Assembly (NCBI GenBank): GCA_900318835.1
Contig: ONLW01000008.1
Coordinates: forward strand, 1 to 64,000
Source of the DNA: an uncultured Bacteroidales bacterium
GTDB taxonomy: Bacteria; Bacteroidota; Bacteroidia; Bacteroidales; P3
Reading direction: 5' to 3'
DNA length: 64,000 nucleotides
The translations under genes were made by a program, and so were the position numbers. Shown piece by piece: positions 45,208 to 54,331 of this stretch; positions within the stretch are counted from its first letter, which is position 1, and the number at the start of each line of letters is the position of its first letter. The notes beneath the pieces were generated by a model. The model had not been told where the DNA came from, ran no database searches, and was given only the letters and a program-made list of their open reading frames with translations.

Positions 45208-46215
45208 ATGAAGATTCTACTGATATGTAACTATAAGCCGGGTGTCGGGGGTATCTCCGGACAAGTGCGGCTCCTGCAGAAGTATCTGCGAGAGGAGGGG
45301 CATACCGTCGATATATTCTCCACCAAGGCCTCCATTCTGCGCCGCCTTCTACTGCCTCTGCAGCTTCGTTCTGTGGCTCACAGCTACGATGTGTTGCATA
45401 TCCACTGCTGCTCGGACTGGGGCTTTCTTCCTGCCATCATAGGTGTTTCTGTGGGGCGGTGGCTGAAAAAGCGCATCGTACTGACCTACCACGGCGGCGG
45501 TGGTGAAACCTTTTTCGATAAGCACCCCAAACTAGTGCGCCATTACCTCACCCGCACCGACACCAATATCGTCCTCTCCGGCTTCCTCGCCAAAATCTTC
45601 GACAAGCATCACCTCCCTTATTCTATCATCCCCAATATCATCGAACTTGACGAGAAACAACATCGTCTGCGAGAGACCTTGAATCCCAACTTCATCTGCA
45701 CCCGCGCACATGAAGAATTGTACAACATTCCTTGCATACTGAGAGCCTTCCAGAAAGTGCTAACCGAATTACCGGAATCCACTTTAACGCTAGTCGGTGA
45801 CGGAACACAGCACAATGAACTGGTGGAAATGGCGAAAGAGATGGGCTTGACAAATGTCACTTTTACTGGCAAGGTGGGCAACAACGACATCTACTCCTAT
45901 CTCCACCGGGCCGACATCTTCCTTTCTGCACCAATTGTCGACAACATGCCGGTCTCCATCCTCGAGGCCATGAATGCAGGACTACTGGTTATATCCAGCC
46001 ATGTAGGAGGAGTACCCTATATGATTAAAAATGGAGCCACAGGATTGCTCTTTGATTGCGACAATCACGACGAGTTAGCACAGAAGATGTTTTGGGCCAT
46101 CAGAAACCAAACTGTCGCCAGAGCAATTATCCAACAGGCACATCGCGCCATCGCCAACTACCGTTGGGAGAATGTCAAAAACAAACTATACCAGGCCTAT
46201 GGGATTCCTTCATGA
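45208..46215 (+). CDS. family 4 glycosyltransferase
   Basis: 335 residues from ATG 45208, two bases after the previous stop. GT-B fold: N-terminal MKILLICNYKPGVGGISGQVRLL, and the GT4 donor-site region TLTLVGDGTQHNELVEMAKEM then NMPVSILEAMNAGLLVISSHVGG, with the ExxxxxxxE motif in its usual place. Confidence 0.9.
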   Translation: MKILLICNYKPGVGGISGQVRLLQKYLREEGHTVDIFSTKASILRRLLLPLQLRSVAHSYDVLHIHCCSDWGFLPAIIGVSVGRWLKKRIVLTYHGGGGETFFDKHPKLVRHYLTRTDTNIVLSGFLAKIFDKHHLPYSIIPNIIELDEKQHRLRETLNPNFICTRAHEELYNIPCILRAFQKVLTELPESTLTLVGDGTQHNELVEMAKEMGLTNVTFTGKVGNNDIYSYLHRADIFLSAPIVDNMPVSILEAMNAGLLVISSHVGGVPYMIKNGATGLLFDCDNHDELAQKMFWAIRNQTVARAIIQQAHRAIANYRWENVKNKLYQAYGIPS

Positions 46216-47488
46216 ACAAATCATACTTCCGCTGAGCGACTTGCTTCGTGGCGAACAGGTTCACAAATACCTGAAATTGATGAAAATTGCCGAGGACTGG
46301 GCGCCAGAACAGATGGAGGCTTTCCAAAAAGAGCGTCTGCAGAATCTCATCATCCTTGCCGCCACGGAAGTGCCATTCTACCGTGACTGGTTCCATGACC
46401 ACAACCTTGACCCGCAAACCGCCATCCTCGACCAATTACCCATTGTCTCAAAAGCCATTATGCGGCAGGGAGGTATCAAACGTTTCACTGCTGAGCACTT
46501 CCCCGTCAAGGATCGAATCCTGTCACGTTCCAGCGGCTCTACAGGTGAGCCATTTTCATTCTATGTCTCCAAAACGGCATATTCCGTCAACACCGCAGCA
46601 AAACTCCGCACATGGTATCTGGCAGGCTACCGTCTCGGTGACCGCTATATAAAGATTGCCAATGGTGCCCGTCATGGCAAACTCAAGAAGCTTCAAGACA
46701 AGACAAACAACTGTCTCTATGTGCCGTTCTACTCCATGAACGACGACGTACTCAAATCCATACTCGACAAAATAGAACGCTCACGCCCCACCATTATCCG
46801 CTCCTACCCTATTCCGCTTTATCTGCTGGCCAAATACCGAAACAGCCATATGGGATATTCTTTCTGTCCACGCCATATCATGACCACCGGTTCCACCTTG
46901 CCTGCCGCCTATCGAACCGAGATTGAACACGCTTTCGGATGCGACATCATCGACTCATACAGCTGTGAGGGCACACCCAACACCTATGAGACGCCTGCCC
47001 ATAATGGATATAATATCTGTGGTTACTATGGTATTATCGAAGTGCTTGACGATAAAAACCAGCCTATAAAAAATGGTATCGGACATGTCGTAAGTACCGA
47101 TTTATGGAATCTTGCCCATCCTTTTATCCGCTACAACACACAAGACCTCGTCGAGGTGAAAGATGGCAAGATAATACGTATCATGGGGCGTGAGTGCGAG
47201 AGTTATATCAACGCCAACGGACAGCGCTTCACCGTTCATAACTTCGTCGGTTTCTTCCAAGAGGACGACCGTCCGACACATCAGTCTGTTACCGCATATC
47301 AAGTGGTCAAACGCAAGGATGGAGGCATCACCTTCCGTCTGGTAGTCAACGAGCAGTACAGCCCCAATATCGAGCGCTATATCATCGACTTCTGGCAAAA
47401 ACAGCTATCTGTACCCATATCCATCACTCTCGTCGACGAGATTCCTTTAATGCATAACAACAAACGTCTCACCATTATAGAAGAATAA
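46199..47488 (+). CDS. CapK/PaaK-like adenylate-forming enzyme
   Basis: 429 residues from ATG 46199 (a start at 46172 is also possible). The AMP-binding motif SRSSGSTGEPFSFYV lies near residue 110, with YSCEGTPNTYE and the FIRYNTQDLVEVKDG hinge later on. This is the phenylacetate-CoA-ligase-like family, of which CapK members are found in capsule loci. It overlaps the glycosyltransferase gene by 17 bases and stands 1 base before a hexapeptide acyltransferase gene, so the two may activate and transfer an acyl or amino-acid group to the glycan. The substrate is unknown. Confidence 0.8.
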   Translation: MGFLHEQIILPLSDLLRGEQVHKYLKLMKIAEDWAPEQMEAFQKERLQNLIILAATEVPFYRDWFHDHNLDPQTAILDQLPIVSKAIMRQGGIKRFTAEHFPVKDRILSRSSGSTGEPFSFYVSKTAYSVNTAAKLRTWYLAGYRLGDRYIKIANGARHGKLKKLQDKTNNCLYVPFYSMNDDVLKSILDKIERSRPTIIRSYPIPLYLLAKYRNSHMGYSFCPRHIMTTGSTLPAAYRTEIEHAFGCDIIDSYSCEGTPNTYETPAHNGYNICGYYGIIEVLDDKNQPIKNGIGHVVSTDLWNLAHPFIRYNTQDLVEVKDGKIIRIMGRECESYINANGQRFTVHNFVGFFQEDDRPTHQSVTAYQVVKRKDGGITFRLVVNEQYSPNIERYIIDFWQKQLSVPISITLVDEIPLMHNNKRLTIIEE

Positions 47489-47489
47489 T

Positions 47490-47999
47490 ATGCCCAGCAA
47501 AGAAATACTGCAATACCATCACCTGGACAGTCCGTTGGGGCGCTTCAGATACACTTTCATCCAGCTTTGGCGCTTCAGCCTCTCGCGCCTGGCATTTTTT
47601 GTCCCTTTCAAAGGATGGCGAACCAGAATGACCCGATGGAGCGGCATACACGTTGGCAAACGCGTCTATATAGGCCATGACTGTCTCTTCGACCGTGCAT
47701 TTCCCGAACAGATCACCATAGGGGACGACACGTCCATTGGGGACCGCTGCACCATCACCGCCCATGGGTGCATCCCCGCACAAACACCTCTCAAAAAAAT
47801 CTACCCCCTCACCGTCAAACCCGTCAACATCGGCAGCCGAGTGTGGATAATGCCCAATGTAACAATCATCTACGGTGTCACCATAGGAGATGAGGCCGTG
47901 GTAGCCACCGGGGCTGTTGTGACACGCGACGTACCCCCTCGTACCCTGGTAGGAGGAATTCCCGCCAAAATCATCAAGCATCTTGATGATATTCAATAG
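47490..47999 (+). CDS. left-handed beta-helix O-acetyltransferase
   Basis: 169 residues. Hexapeptide repeats run from about residue 52 (IHVGKRVYIGHDCLFD) to VGGIPAKII at the C-terminus, with ATGAVVTRDVPPRTLVGG typical of maltose/WcaF-type acetyltransferases that use acetyl-CoA. Second acyltransferase of the locus. Confidence 0.88.
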   Translation: MPSKEILQYHHLDSPLGRFRYTFIQLWRFSLSRLAFFVPFKGWRTRMTRWSGIHVGKRVYIGHDCLFDRAFPEQITIGDDTSIGDRCTITAHGCIPAQTPLKKIYPLTVKPVNIGSRVWIMPNVTIIYGVTIGDEAVVATGAVVTRDVPPRTLVGGIPAKIIKHLDDIQ

Positions 48000-48000
48000 C

Positions 48001-48090
48001 GTACATACACTTACCAACTACCTACCAACACCCTACCAACTCCTACCGTGGTAGGAGTTGGTAGGGTGTTGGTAGGGCGATAATAGGTAG
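48001..48090. repeat. 11-bp phased intergenic repeat, copy 5 (27-bp perfect arms)
   Basis: Perfect inverted arms 48021-48047 and 48050-48076 separated by GT. Each arm is made of 11-base units (CACCCTACCAA type on the left, TTGGTAGGGTG type on the right). It fills the 99-base gap between the acetyltransferase and the DUF354 gene. Confidence 0.9.
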
Positions 48091-48098
48091 TTCAGCTT

Positions 48099-49130
48099 AT
48101 GAATATACTTTTCCAACTAGGACACCCTGCCCACTTCCACCTTTTCAAGAACACTATCGCTGACCTGCAGCGCGACGGACATCAGGCCTACATCCTTATC
48201 CGCAGGAAAGATATCCTTGAAGACCTGCTGCAACAGTCCGGAATGTCTTATGTCAACATCTTGCCAAGCGGCAAGAAATCTGTATTCACGTTGATGCTAC
48301 GGCTTTGGCGCGTATTCCAATTCACACTCACTCATCACATTGACATTCTTGTAGGATCCACCCCCGAAGTGGCACAAGTGGCATGGCTGCTCCACAGACG
48401 CTCGGTCGTCATGGCCGAGGACGATGCCGCCATCGTGCCACAGTTTATCAAGTCCGTCAAACCTTTTGTCGACAACTACCTCTCCCCCGTTTCGTGCAAC
48501 AATGGTCCATTGGAGGCTGTCACCACACACTACGAAGGGTTCCACAAACTGGCTTACCTGCACCCTAACCGCTTCACTCCCAACCCTACTGTGGTGGATA
48601 AATATTTCGACCACCGTGAGCCCTATTTCCTGCTGCGCTTCGCACAACTGAGCGCCTACCATGACGTGAGTGCCAAAGTTCATGGAATCAGCGACAAAAC
48701 AGCGCAGGAACTCATCAAGATTCTTTCGCCTCATGGTAGGGTTTACATCACTTCGGAACGGGAAATAAGTCCCGGACTGGAGAAATACAGACTTAGGATA
48801 AATCCATTGGACATCCATCACATCATGACATTCGCGACACTCTATATCGGTGACAGCCAGAGCATGGCTGTCGAGGCTGCAATGCTCGGAACGCCTGCCA
48901 TCCGTTTCAATGACTTTGCCGGAAAAATCGGTGTATTGGAAGAACTTGAAAAAAAGTACCAACTGACCATCGGCATTCCGTCGAGTGAACCCGAGCGGCT
49001 ATATCAGACTGTGAACAAACTGATTGCCACAGAGCATCTCCGGGACATCTACCAGTCGCGGCGACAAAAGATGATTGCAGAAAAAATCGACGTAGCCACA
49101 TTCTTCACAAACTTTATTGAGAAACTATAA
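48099..49130 (+). CDS. DUF354 family protein, GT-B-like
   Basis: 343 residues. The opening MNILFQLGHPAHFHLFKN and the C-terminal YIGDSQSMAVEAAMLGTPAIRFND are characteristic of DUF354, a GT-B-fold group related to LpxB/WecB-like enzymes and often found in glycan loci next to 2-epimerases. The reaction is unknown. The next gene follows after 2 bases. Confidence 0.8.
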   Translation: MNILFQLGHPAHFHLFKNTIADLQRDGHQAYILIRRKDILEDLLQQSGMSYVNILPSGKKSVFTLMLRLWRVFQFTLTHHIDILVGSTPEVAQVAWLLHRRSVVMAEDDAAIVPQFIKSVKPFVDNYLSPVSCNNGPLEAVTTHYEGFHKLAYLHPNRFTPNPTVVDKYFDHREPYFLLRFAQLSAYHDVSAKVHGISDKTAQELIKILSPHGRVYITSEREISPGLEKYRLRINPLDIHHIMTFATLYIGDSQSMAVEAAMLGTPAIRFNDFAGKIGVLEELEKKYQLTIGIPSSEPERLYQTVNKLIATEHLRDIYQSRRQKMIAEKIDVATFFTNFIEKL

Positions 49131-49132
49131 CC

Positions 49133-49870
49133 ATGGACTTCACCATCGAGAAATATAGCGAACTGCTAAAGGCGCTCAAGACTCACAACAACTTTATTAT
49201 CAGGCACGATGTAGACCTACGGCCGGACTACTCGCTACGCATCGCACAGGTGGAGGCAGAACTGGGGATGAGAGCCACCTACTACTTTCGGACGGTGGCA
49301 GAAAGTTATGACGAAAAGACTATCCAACAGATTGTTTCCTTAGGACATAGGGCGGGTTATCATTATGAAAGCCTCACCACCTGCAACGGAGACATGACGG
49401 CGGCCTACGAGGATTTCTGTAAAAATCTGACTAGGCTACGCAAGCTTGTGCCCGTCACGACCGCTTGTGCCCACGGGAGCCCAAAGTCGAAATGGAACAG
49501 CCAGGACATTTGGAATCAGTACGATATACAAGCTCTCGGCATTGAATACGAGCCGATGATGGACACCGACTTCTCCCAAACGCTCTACCTCACCGACACA
49601 GGACGACGCTGGGACGGCTACAAGGTGAGCGTGCGCGACAAAGTGCCGCAGTATCAGAGGCAGTGGACAGAAGAAGGGCTCACATTCCACTCCACAGAGG
49701 ATATCATACATGCTATCAGTGACATAAACCATCCCATTCACAAGTACAACCTCCTCATCAACACCCACCCCCAGCGCTGGATGCCCTTTGGTAGGGGTTG
49801 GCTGAGAGAAGCCGTCATGCAGAACCTCAAGAACATCGCAAAAAGAATCATCGTATGCACAAAATATTGA
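49133..49870 (+). CDS. polysaccharide deacetylase-like protein
   Basis: 245 residues without a signal peptide. FIIRHDVDLRPDYSLRIAQVEAELGMRATYYFR resembles the CE4 entry motif (RHDVD for TFDDG), HRAGYHYESL stands where the metal His pair is expected, and LLINTHPQRWM lies near the C-terminus. Often found with DUF354 genes. It may remove an acetyl group from a sugar of the repeat unit; no activity has been assigned that I know of. Confidence 0.65.
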   Translation: MDFTIEKYSELLKALKTHNNFIIRHDVDLRPDYSLRIAQVEAELGMRATYYFRTVAESYDEKTIQQIVSLGHRAGYHYESLTTCNGDMTAAYEDFCKNLTRLRKLVPVTTACAHGSPKSKWNSQDIWNQYDIQALGIEYEPMMDTDFSQTLYLTDTGRRWDGYKVSVRDKVPQYQRQWTEEGLTFHSTEDIIHAISDINHPIHKYNLLINTHPQRWMPFGRGWLREAVMQNLKNIAKRIIVCTKY

Positions 49871-50940
49871 CCATCGTCGGGGCGCGTCCCCAGTTCATCA
49901 AGGCAGCAGCCATCTCTCATGTTATCAAAGAGAAATACACCAACCGCATCAGCGAAGACATCCTCCATACGGGACAGCACTATGACAACAACATGTCGGG
50001 TCAGTTCTTCACTGAACTTGACATACCCCTCCCAAAGTACAACCTCGGAGTAGGCTCCGGTTCCCATGGAGCACAGACCGCAATCATGCTAAAAGGCATC
50101 GAAGATATCTTACTATCAAAGCATTATGATGGAGTACTGGTCTACGGTGACACCAACTCGACCCTTGCCGGTGCATTGGCAGCATCCAAGCTACATATCC
50201 CTGTCTATCATGTGGAAGCGGGGCTCCGTTCGTTCAACCGCAACATGCCGGAAGAAATCAATCGCATTGTGACCGACCATGTCTCGTCACTCCTGTTTGC
50301 CCCCACACAGACCGCCATGCAAAACCTATGGAACGAGGGGTTTAAGGGAAACAACGTAGTCTTCAGCGGCGACGTGATGTACGACAACGTCCTCCATTAT
50401 TCAAGCCTTTCACCTTTCACCTCTCACCTTTCACCTTTCATCCTCGCCACTGTCCACCGCGACTTCAACACCGACCATCCGGAGAGGTTAAACAACATAC
50501 TATCAGCGCTTAATACAATAGCAGAACATTATAACACCAAAGTATTATTTCCCGTTCATCCCCGGACAAAGAAACAATTAGATACTTTTAACCTTCACCT
50601 TTCACCTTTCACCTTTCACCTTGTTGAGCCCCTCTCCTATCTGGAGACTCTGGCGGCATTGCAGAAATCGCGCCTTGTCCTGACCGACAGCGGTGGACTG
50701 CAGAAAGAGGCCTACTTCTGCCGAAAAGGCTGTGTGGTATTGCGTCCGGAGACGGAATGGGAGGAACTCGTCGAAGACGGCGCCGCCCTGCTGGCCGATG
50801 CCGACAAAGAGAAAATTTTAAAGGCAACCGAAGCTCTCATTGACAAAAAGATAGAACCGTCACATCACTTCGGAGACGGAAATGCTGCCGAAATAATTGT
50901 AGAAAAAATAGTTAACAGGCAAAAAGATTTTGCTGTTTGA
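49855..50940 (+). CDS. wecB: non-hydrolysing UDP-GlcNAc 2-epimerase family, WecB/WbpI-like
   Basis: 361 residues from ATG 49855 (16-base overlap with the deacetylase-like gene). ILTIVGARPQFIKAAA, HTGQHYDNNMS, VYGDTNSTLAGALAASKLHIPVYHVEAGLRS and TDSGGLQKEA are all intact. The closest motif match I recall is WbpI, which turns UDP-GlcNAc(3NAc)A into UDP-ManNAc(3NAc)A; that would use the product of wbpA-B-E-D at 12.9-16.7 kb. Plain WecB activity is the alternative. Two heptamer tracts (50406-50440, 50591-50622) are inserted in frame in loops. Its last codons contain the -33 box of the next promoter. Confidence 0.85.
   Translation: MHKILTIVGARPQFIKAAAISHVIKEKYTNRISEDILHTGQHYDNNMSGQFFTELDIPLPKYNLGVGSGSHGAQTAIMLKGIEDILLSKHYDGVLVYGDTNSTLAGALAASKLHIPVYHVEAGLRSFNRNMPEEINRIVTDHVSSLLFAPTQTAMQNLWNEGFKGNNVVFSGDVMYDNVLHYSSLSPFTSHLSPFILATVHRDFNTDHPERLNNILSALNTIAEHYNTKVLFPVHPRTKKQLDTFNLHLSPFTFHLVEPLSYLETLAALQKSRLVLTDSGGLQKEAYFCRKGCVVLRPETEWEELVEDGAALLADADKEKILKATEALIDKKIEPSHHFGDGNAAEIIVEKIVNRQKDFAV
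50406..50440 (+). repeat. 7-bp-unit tract inside the 2-epimerase gene, first
   Basis: Five heptamers of type CCTTTCA, encoding LSPFTSHLSPFI in the loop before the ILATVHR strand. Confidence 0.85.
50591..50622 (+). repeat. 7-bp-unit tract inside the 2-epimerase gene, second
   Basis: Four to five heptamers of type ACCTTTC, encoding LHLSPFTFHL in the loop between the HPRTKKQL helix and the VEPLSYLE segment. Confidence 0.85.
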
Positions 50941-50959
50941 TAAATAATACGTATCTTTG
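50929..50959 (+). promoter_or_regulatory. internal promoter of the wza-wzc-ompA module
   Basis: TTTG (50929-50932), 19 bases, TATCTTTG (50952-50959), then CAG. It overlaps the end of the 2-epimerase gene and gives a leader of about 70 bases before the wza start. Confidence 0.8.
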
Positions 50960-51035
50960 CAGATACAAAACGAATGCTGCACATAAGTGCAACGCATTTG
51001 TTTTTAGTGCAATAAAAGAAAGATGGTTGCATTTT

Positions 51036-51818
51036 ATGAATAAGGAAAATATTATAATATCTGTCGTGAGTCTCACAATAGCCATTCTTATGGCATCATG
51101 TGTCACGCCCAGACGTGTGAACTACCTACAAGACATGACCCAAGGCAGCCAGATTCAGATAGAGAACAAATTTGAGGCCGCAATAGCCAGCTATGACGAA
51201 CTGAGCATCACCGTCTCCACCTCCAGCAGCAAGAAAGAGCTTGCTGCACCATTCAACTTCTCCAGTGGTGCCAACAGTCCTTCTGCCAACAACAACTCCC
51301 TTTACCTTGTAGATGTTAACGGCAACATCCAGATGCCCATTCTCGGCAACATCCATGTGGCCGGTCTCACCCGACTGCAACTTCAGGACACCCTAACCGC
51401 CATGCTCAAAAACGGAGGTTACATTGACGAGCCCTTTGTGATGGTCCGCTTCAACAACTTCAAGGTCTTCTTCCTTGGTGGTGGCAAAGGGAAGGTATTG
51501 AATATCCCTAACGAGCGTTGCACATTCCTGGAAGCTCTGGCCATGCTGGGAAGCGACGTGGACCTCCACACCCGCCGCGACCATATCGCCGTCATGCGTG
51601 AAATCAACGGCAAGATGGTGATGCGCTACCTCGACCCCCGTTCCTCCGATGTCTTCAACGACCCCTTCTTCATGCTCCAGCAAAACGACTTCATCATTGC
51701 CGACACCTACAACAATGGCATCGTGAGGAACGAATTCTCCTACTGGCTCGGCATCGCCTCTGTCATGATGTCGGCCGCCTCCCTGATTCTTTCCATCGCC
51801 GTTCTCAGCAAAAAATAA
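51036..51818 (+). CDS. wza: polysaccharide export lipoprotein, Wza-like
   Basis: 260 residues from ATG 51036. Lipoprotein signal with Cys22 (ILMASC). Polysaccharide-export domain from about residue 35 (VNYLQDMTQGS, DELSITVSTSS) with the SLYLVDVNGNIQMPILGNIHVAGLT stretch, one SLBB-like module (KVFFLGGGKGKVLN), and a C-terminal hydrophobic segment. It forms the outer-membrane exit together with Wzc. An ORF start at 50937 would lie in the promoter and lacks a signal peptide. Confidence 0.88.
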   Translation: MNKENIIISVVSLTIAILMASCVTPRRVNYLQDMTQGSQIQIENKFEAAIASYDELSITVSTSSSKKELAAPFNFSSGANSPSANNNSLYLVDVNGNIQMPILGNIHVAGLTRLQLQDTLTAMLKNGGYIDEPFVMVRFNNFKVFFLGGGKGKVLNIPNERCTFLEALAMLGSDVDLHTRRDHIAVMREINGKMVMRYLDPRSSDVFNDPFFMLQQNDFIIADTYNNGIVRNEFSYWLGIASVMMSAASLILSIAVLSKK

Positions 51819-51823
51819 TTCCC

Positions 51824-54313
51824 ATGGCCGAAGAAAAGAAGAACGCAGACCTCTCTTTCCTCGAAGAAAAGAACACACAGAAGATTCATGTCAAGGACAT
51901 CCTCTTCACCATGCTGAGGAATATCCATTGGCTGGTACTCTGCGGTGCTATGGGAGCCATCGTCGCAGGCTACTATGTACGCCATCAAGACAGGATTTAC
52001 GAGAGCAACGCCCGTGTTCTTATTAAAGGTTCTTCCACCGGAAGCAACGAAAACGCCATCCGCGAGGCCAACATCAAGAACATGTTCTCCACCCGGGCGC
52101 TCTACAACAGCTCCATCAACAATGAGATGATGCTTCTCACATCAAAATCAGCCCTGACAGATGTAGCGAGAAACCTGAAGCTCAATATCGTATATACCGC
52201 AAAAACCCGCTTGGTCAACCGCACCAAGGACCTCTACGGAGAATCGCCTTTCACTATCGACTTCATTGACAACGACGAGGAAGATTATGTCACTTTCACA
52301 GCCACCGTCAATGACGAGAACCGCATCACCATTGCCACCCCGGACTATTCTCCCCTAAGAATCAGATTCGATGATACCGTAGCTACCCCCTTCGGACGCA
52401 TCGTGGCCCACAAGACATGGTTCTTCAACACCAGCTATCGCGAAATTCCCATCACCGTAACCCACTACAGCCTCAGTGCTGCAGCAGAAAAATACCGTGC
52501 CGCACTGCAAGTCAGCCGCAACGATGACTATAACACCATCGTCAATATCTCGCTCCGCGACGTCTCCCCCATCCGTGCAAAAGAAGTCATCAGCGAAGCC
52601 ATCACAGTCTACAACAACGATGCCGTCAAGGACAAGGAGCGCATCATTGCCGAGACCTACGACTACATCAACACCCGTCTTGCAATGCTGCATTCCGACC
52701 TCGGTATTCAGGAGAATGCCTTGGCCAACTTCAAACGCGAAAACCAACTCCTCGACATCTCCTCTTACGGACAGAGCTACCTCCAGTCGAGCATCCAGTC
52801 GTCGGAGGAAATCGACCGTCTGAAGAAACAACTCTCGCAGGCACGATACCTGACGCAAATCAACCAATCCAGTGATGCCGCCAGACTTATCCCTCCCACC
52901 ATCGGCCTTGACGACGAGAACATCATGAACCTCATCAACAAGCACAACACCTTGGTACTTGAACTGGAGAAATACCAGAGTCCCAATAGCCCTGTTGTGA
53001 AGGCCAAGACGGAGGAGCTCCGCACGCTACGGACGAATATGAACCACCTGCTCGACGGCTATATCGGCATGCTTCAGGAACGTATAGCAGAGACCCAGAT
53101 CATTGCCTCAAAAGCCTCCTCAAAAATGAGCCAGGTTCCCCAGCAGCAGCTCTATATCGAAAATTTGGAACGCCTGCAGAAGATCAAGGAAGAGCTCTAT
53201 CTCCACCTATTAAGCCGACGCGAGGAGTTGATGATCAGCAAGCCCTCCATCGAGCCGAACGGCAAGATTCTCGACCCTGCCCGAATCAACCGCACCCCCG
53301 TGTCGCCCAACGAAACAAAGACCACTTTGACAGGTCTCCTCATCGGCCTGCTCATCCCCGTGAGTATCTTCTTCCTGCGTCGACTGCTCGACACCAAAGT
53401 CAAATACCATAACGACATCACAGGTGTCACCAGCGCACCATTCCTCTGCGAGATTCCCGCACGTCAAAAAGACGACGACCGCGAAGTGGTGGTAACCTCG
53501 CACGACCACGACATCATGTCGGAATCCTTCCGCCTGCTGCGCACCAAGATCGACTTCCTCGGCACCCGCGAGGAAGGCAGCAAGTGCAGGGTGCTCATGG
53601 TCACCTCCCTGCTCCCCGGCATGGGCAAGACATTCATCTCGGCCAATATCGCCTCAGGATTCGGCATCGCCGACAAACAGGTGATACTCATCGACCTTGA
53701 CCTGCGCAGAGGCTCCCTTACCCGCAAGTTTTACTCCCGCAAACACCCCGGCCTCTCCAACTACTTGTCAGGACACACCGACGACTGGCAGTCCATCATC
53801 ACCTCCAACCTCATCAGTAATGGTGTCGACAGCATCTTCACCGGCACCATCCCGCCCAACCCTGCCGAGTTGCTCAGCAACGGCCGTTTCGAGAATCTCA
53901 TTGCACATTTGCGCGAACAATACGACTACATCATCCTCGACACTGCCCCCACAGGTCTGGTGGTCGACACCGATATCATCAAGAAGATGGTCGACAACAC
54001 CCTGTTTGTCATCCGATACAACAAATTCGACAAACGCCTTCTCAATACCATCGACGAGATGTACAAAGACCAGACGTACCCCAACCTCTCGCTCGTACTC
54101 AACGATGTCCACTACAAGAAGCTGATGCCGTATGAAAAGAAATACGGCTACGGTTACGGATATGGCTACGGATATGGCTATGGTTACGGATATGGCTACG
54201 GGTATGGCTATGGTTACGGATATGGCTACGGGGAGAGCGAACGGGAAAAAGATGCAGCAGAAAATGACGCCGCGAAAAAAAACAAAAATAATCATGACAA
54301 CCGTCAAGGCTGA
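51824..54313 (+). CDS. wzc: Wzc-like tyrosine kinase / chain-length regulator with Tyr-Gly tail
   Basis: 829 residues. A Wzz domain with helices near 30-50 and 505-525 flanks a long coiled periplasmic part (about 265-460). The cytoplasmic BY-kinase has Walker A LPGMGKT (around 597-603; Met at the third position is unusual), Walker A' VILIDLDLRRG and Walker B YIILDTAPTG. The tail carries fifteen consecutive Tyr-Gly pairs (774-803), the substrate of autophosphorylation in this family, followed by a charged end. It controls polymer length and export with Wza, 5 bases upstream. Confidence 0.93.
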   Translation: MAEEKKNADLSFLEEKNTQKIHVKDILFTMLRNIHWLVLCGAMGAIVAGYYVRHQDRIYESNARVLIKGSSTGSNENAIREANIKNMFSTRALYNSSINNEMMLLTSKSALTDVARNLKLNIVYTAKTRLVNRTKDLYGESPFTIDFIDNDEEDYVTFTATVNDENRITIATPDYSPLRIRFDDTVATPFGRIVAHKTWFFNTSYREIPITVTHYSLSAAAEKYRAALQVSRNDDYNTIVNISLRDVSPIRAKEVISEAITVYNNDAVKDKERIIAETYDYINTRLAMLHSDLGIQENALANFKRENQLLDISSYGQSYLQSSIQSSEEIDRLKKQLSQARYLTQINQSSDAARLIPPTIGLDDENIMNLINKHNTLVLELEKYQSPNSPVVKAKTEELRTLRTNMNHLLDGYIGMLQERIAETQIIASKASSKMSQVPQQQLYIENLERLQKIKEELYLHLLSRREELMISKPSIEPNGKILDPARINRTPVSPNETKTTLTGLLIGLLIPVSIFFLRRLLDTKVKYHNDITGVTSAPFLCEIPARQKDDDREVVVTSHDHDIMSESFRLLRTKIDFLGTREEGSKCRVLMVTSLLPGMGKTFISANIASGFGIADKQVILIDLDLRRGSLTRKFYSRKHPGLSNYLSGHTDDWQSIITSNLISNGVDSIFTGTIPPNPAELLSNGRFENLIAHLREQYDYIILDTAPTGLVVDTDIIKKMVDNTLFVIRYNKFDKRLLNTIDEMYKDQTYPNLSLVLNDVHYKKLMPYEKKYGYGYGYGYGYGYGYGYGYGYGYGYGYGYGESEREKDAAENDAAKKNKNNHDNRQG
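54143..54232 (+). repeat. Tyr-Gly codon microsatellite in wzc
   Basis: Fifteen TAY-GGN pairs in a row. Codon choice is itself patterned (TACGGATATGGC recurs), so the tract can change length by 6, 12 or more bases without loss of frame. Confidence 0.9.
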
Positions 54314-54331
54314 AAAGCAGAAAATAAGGAA

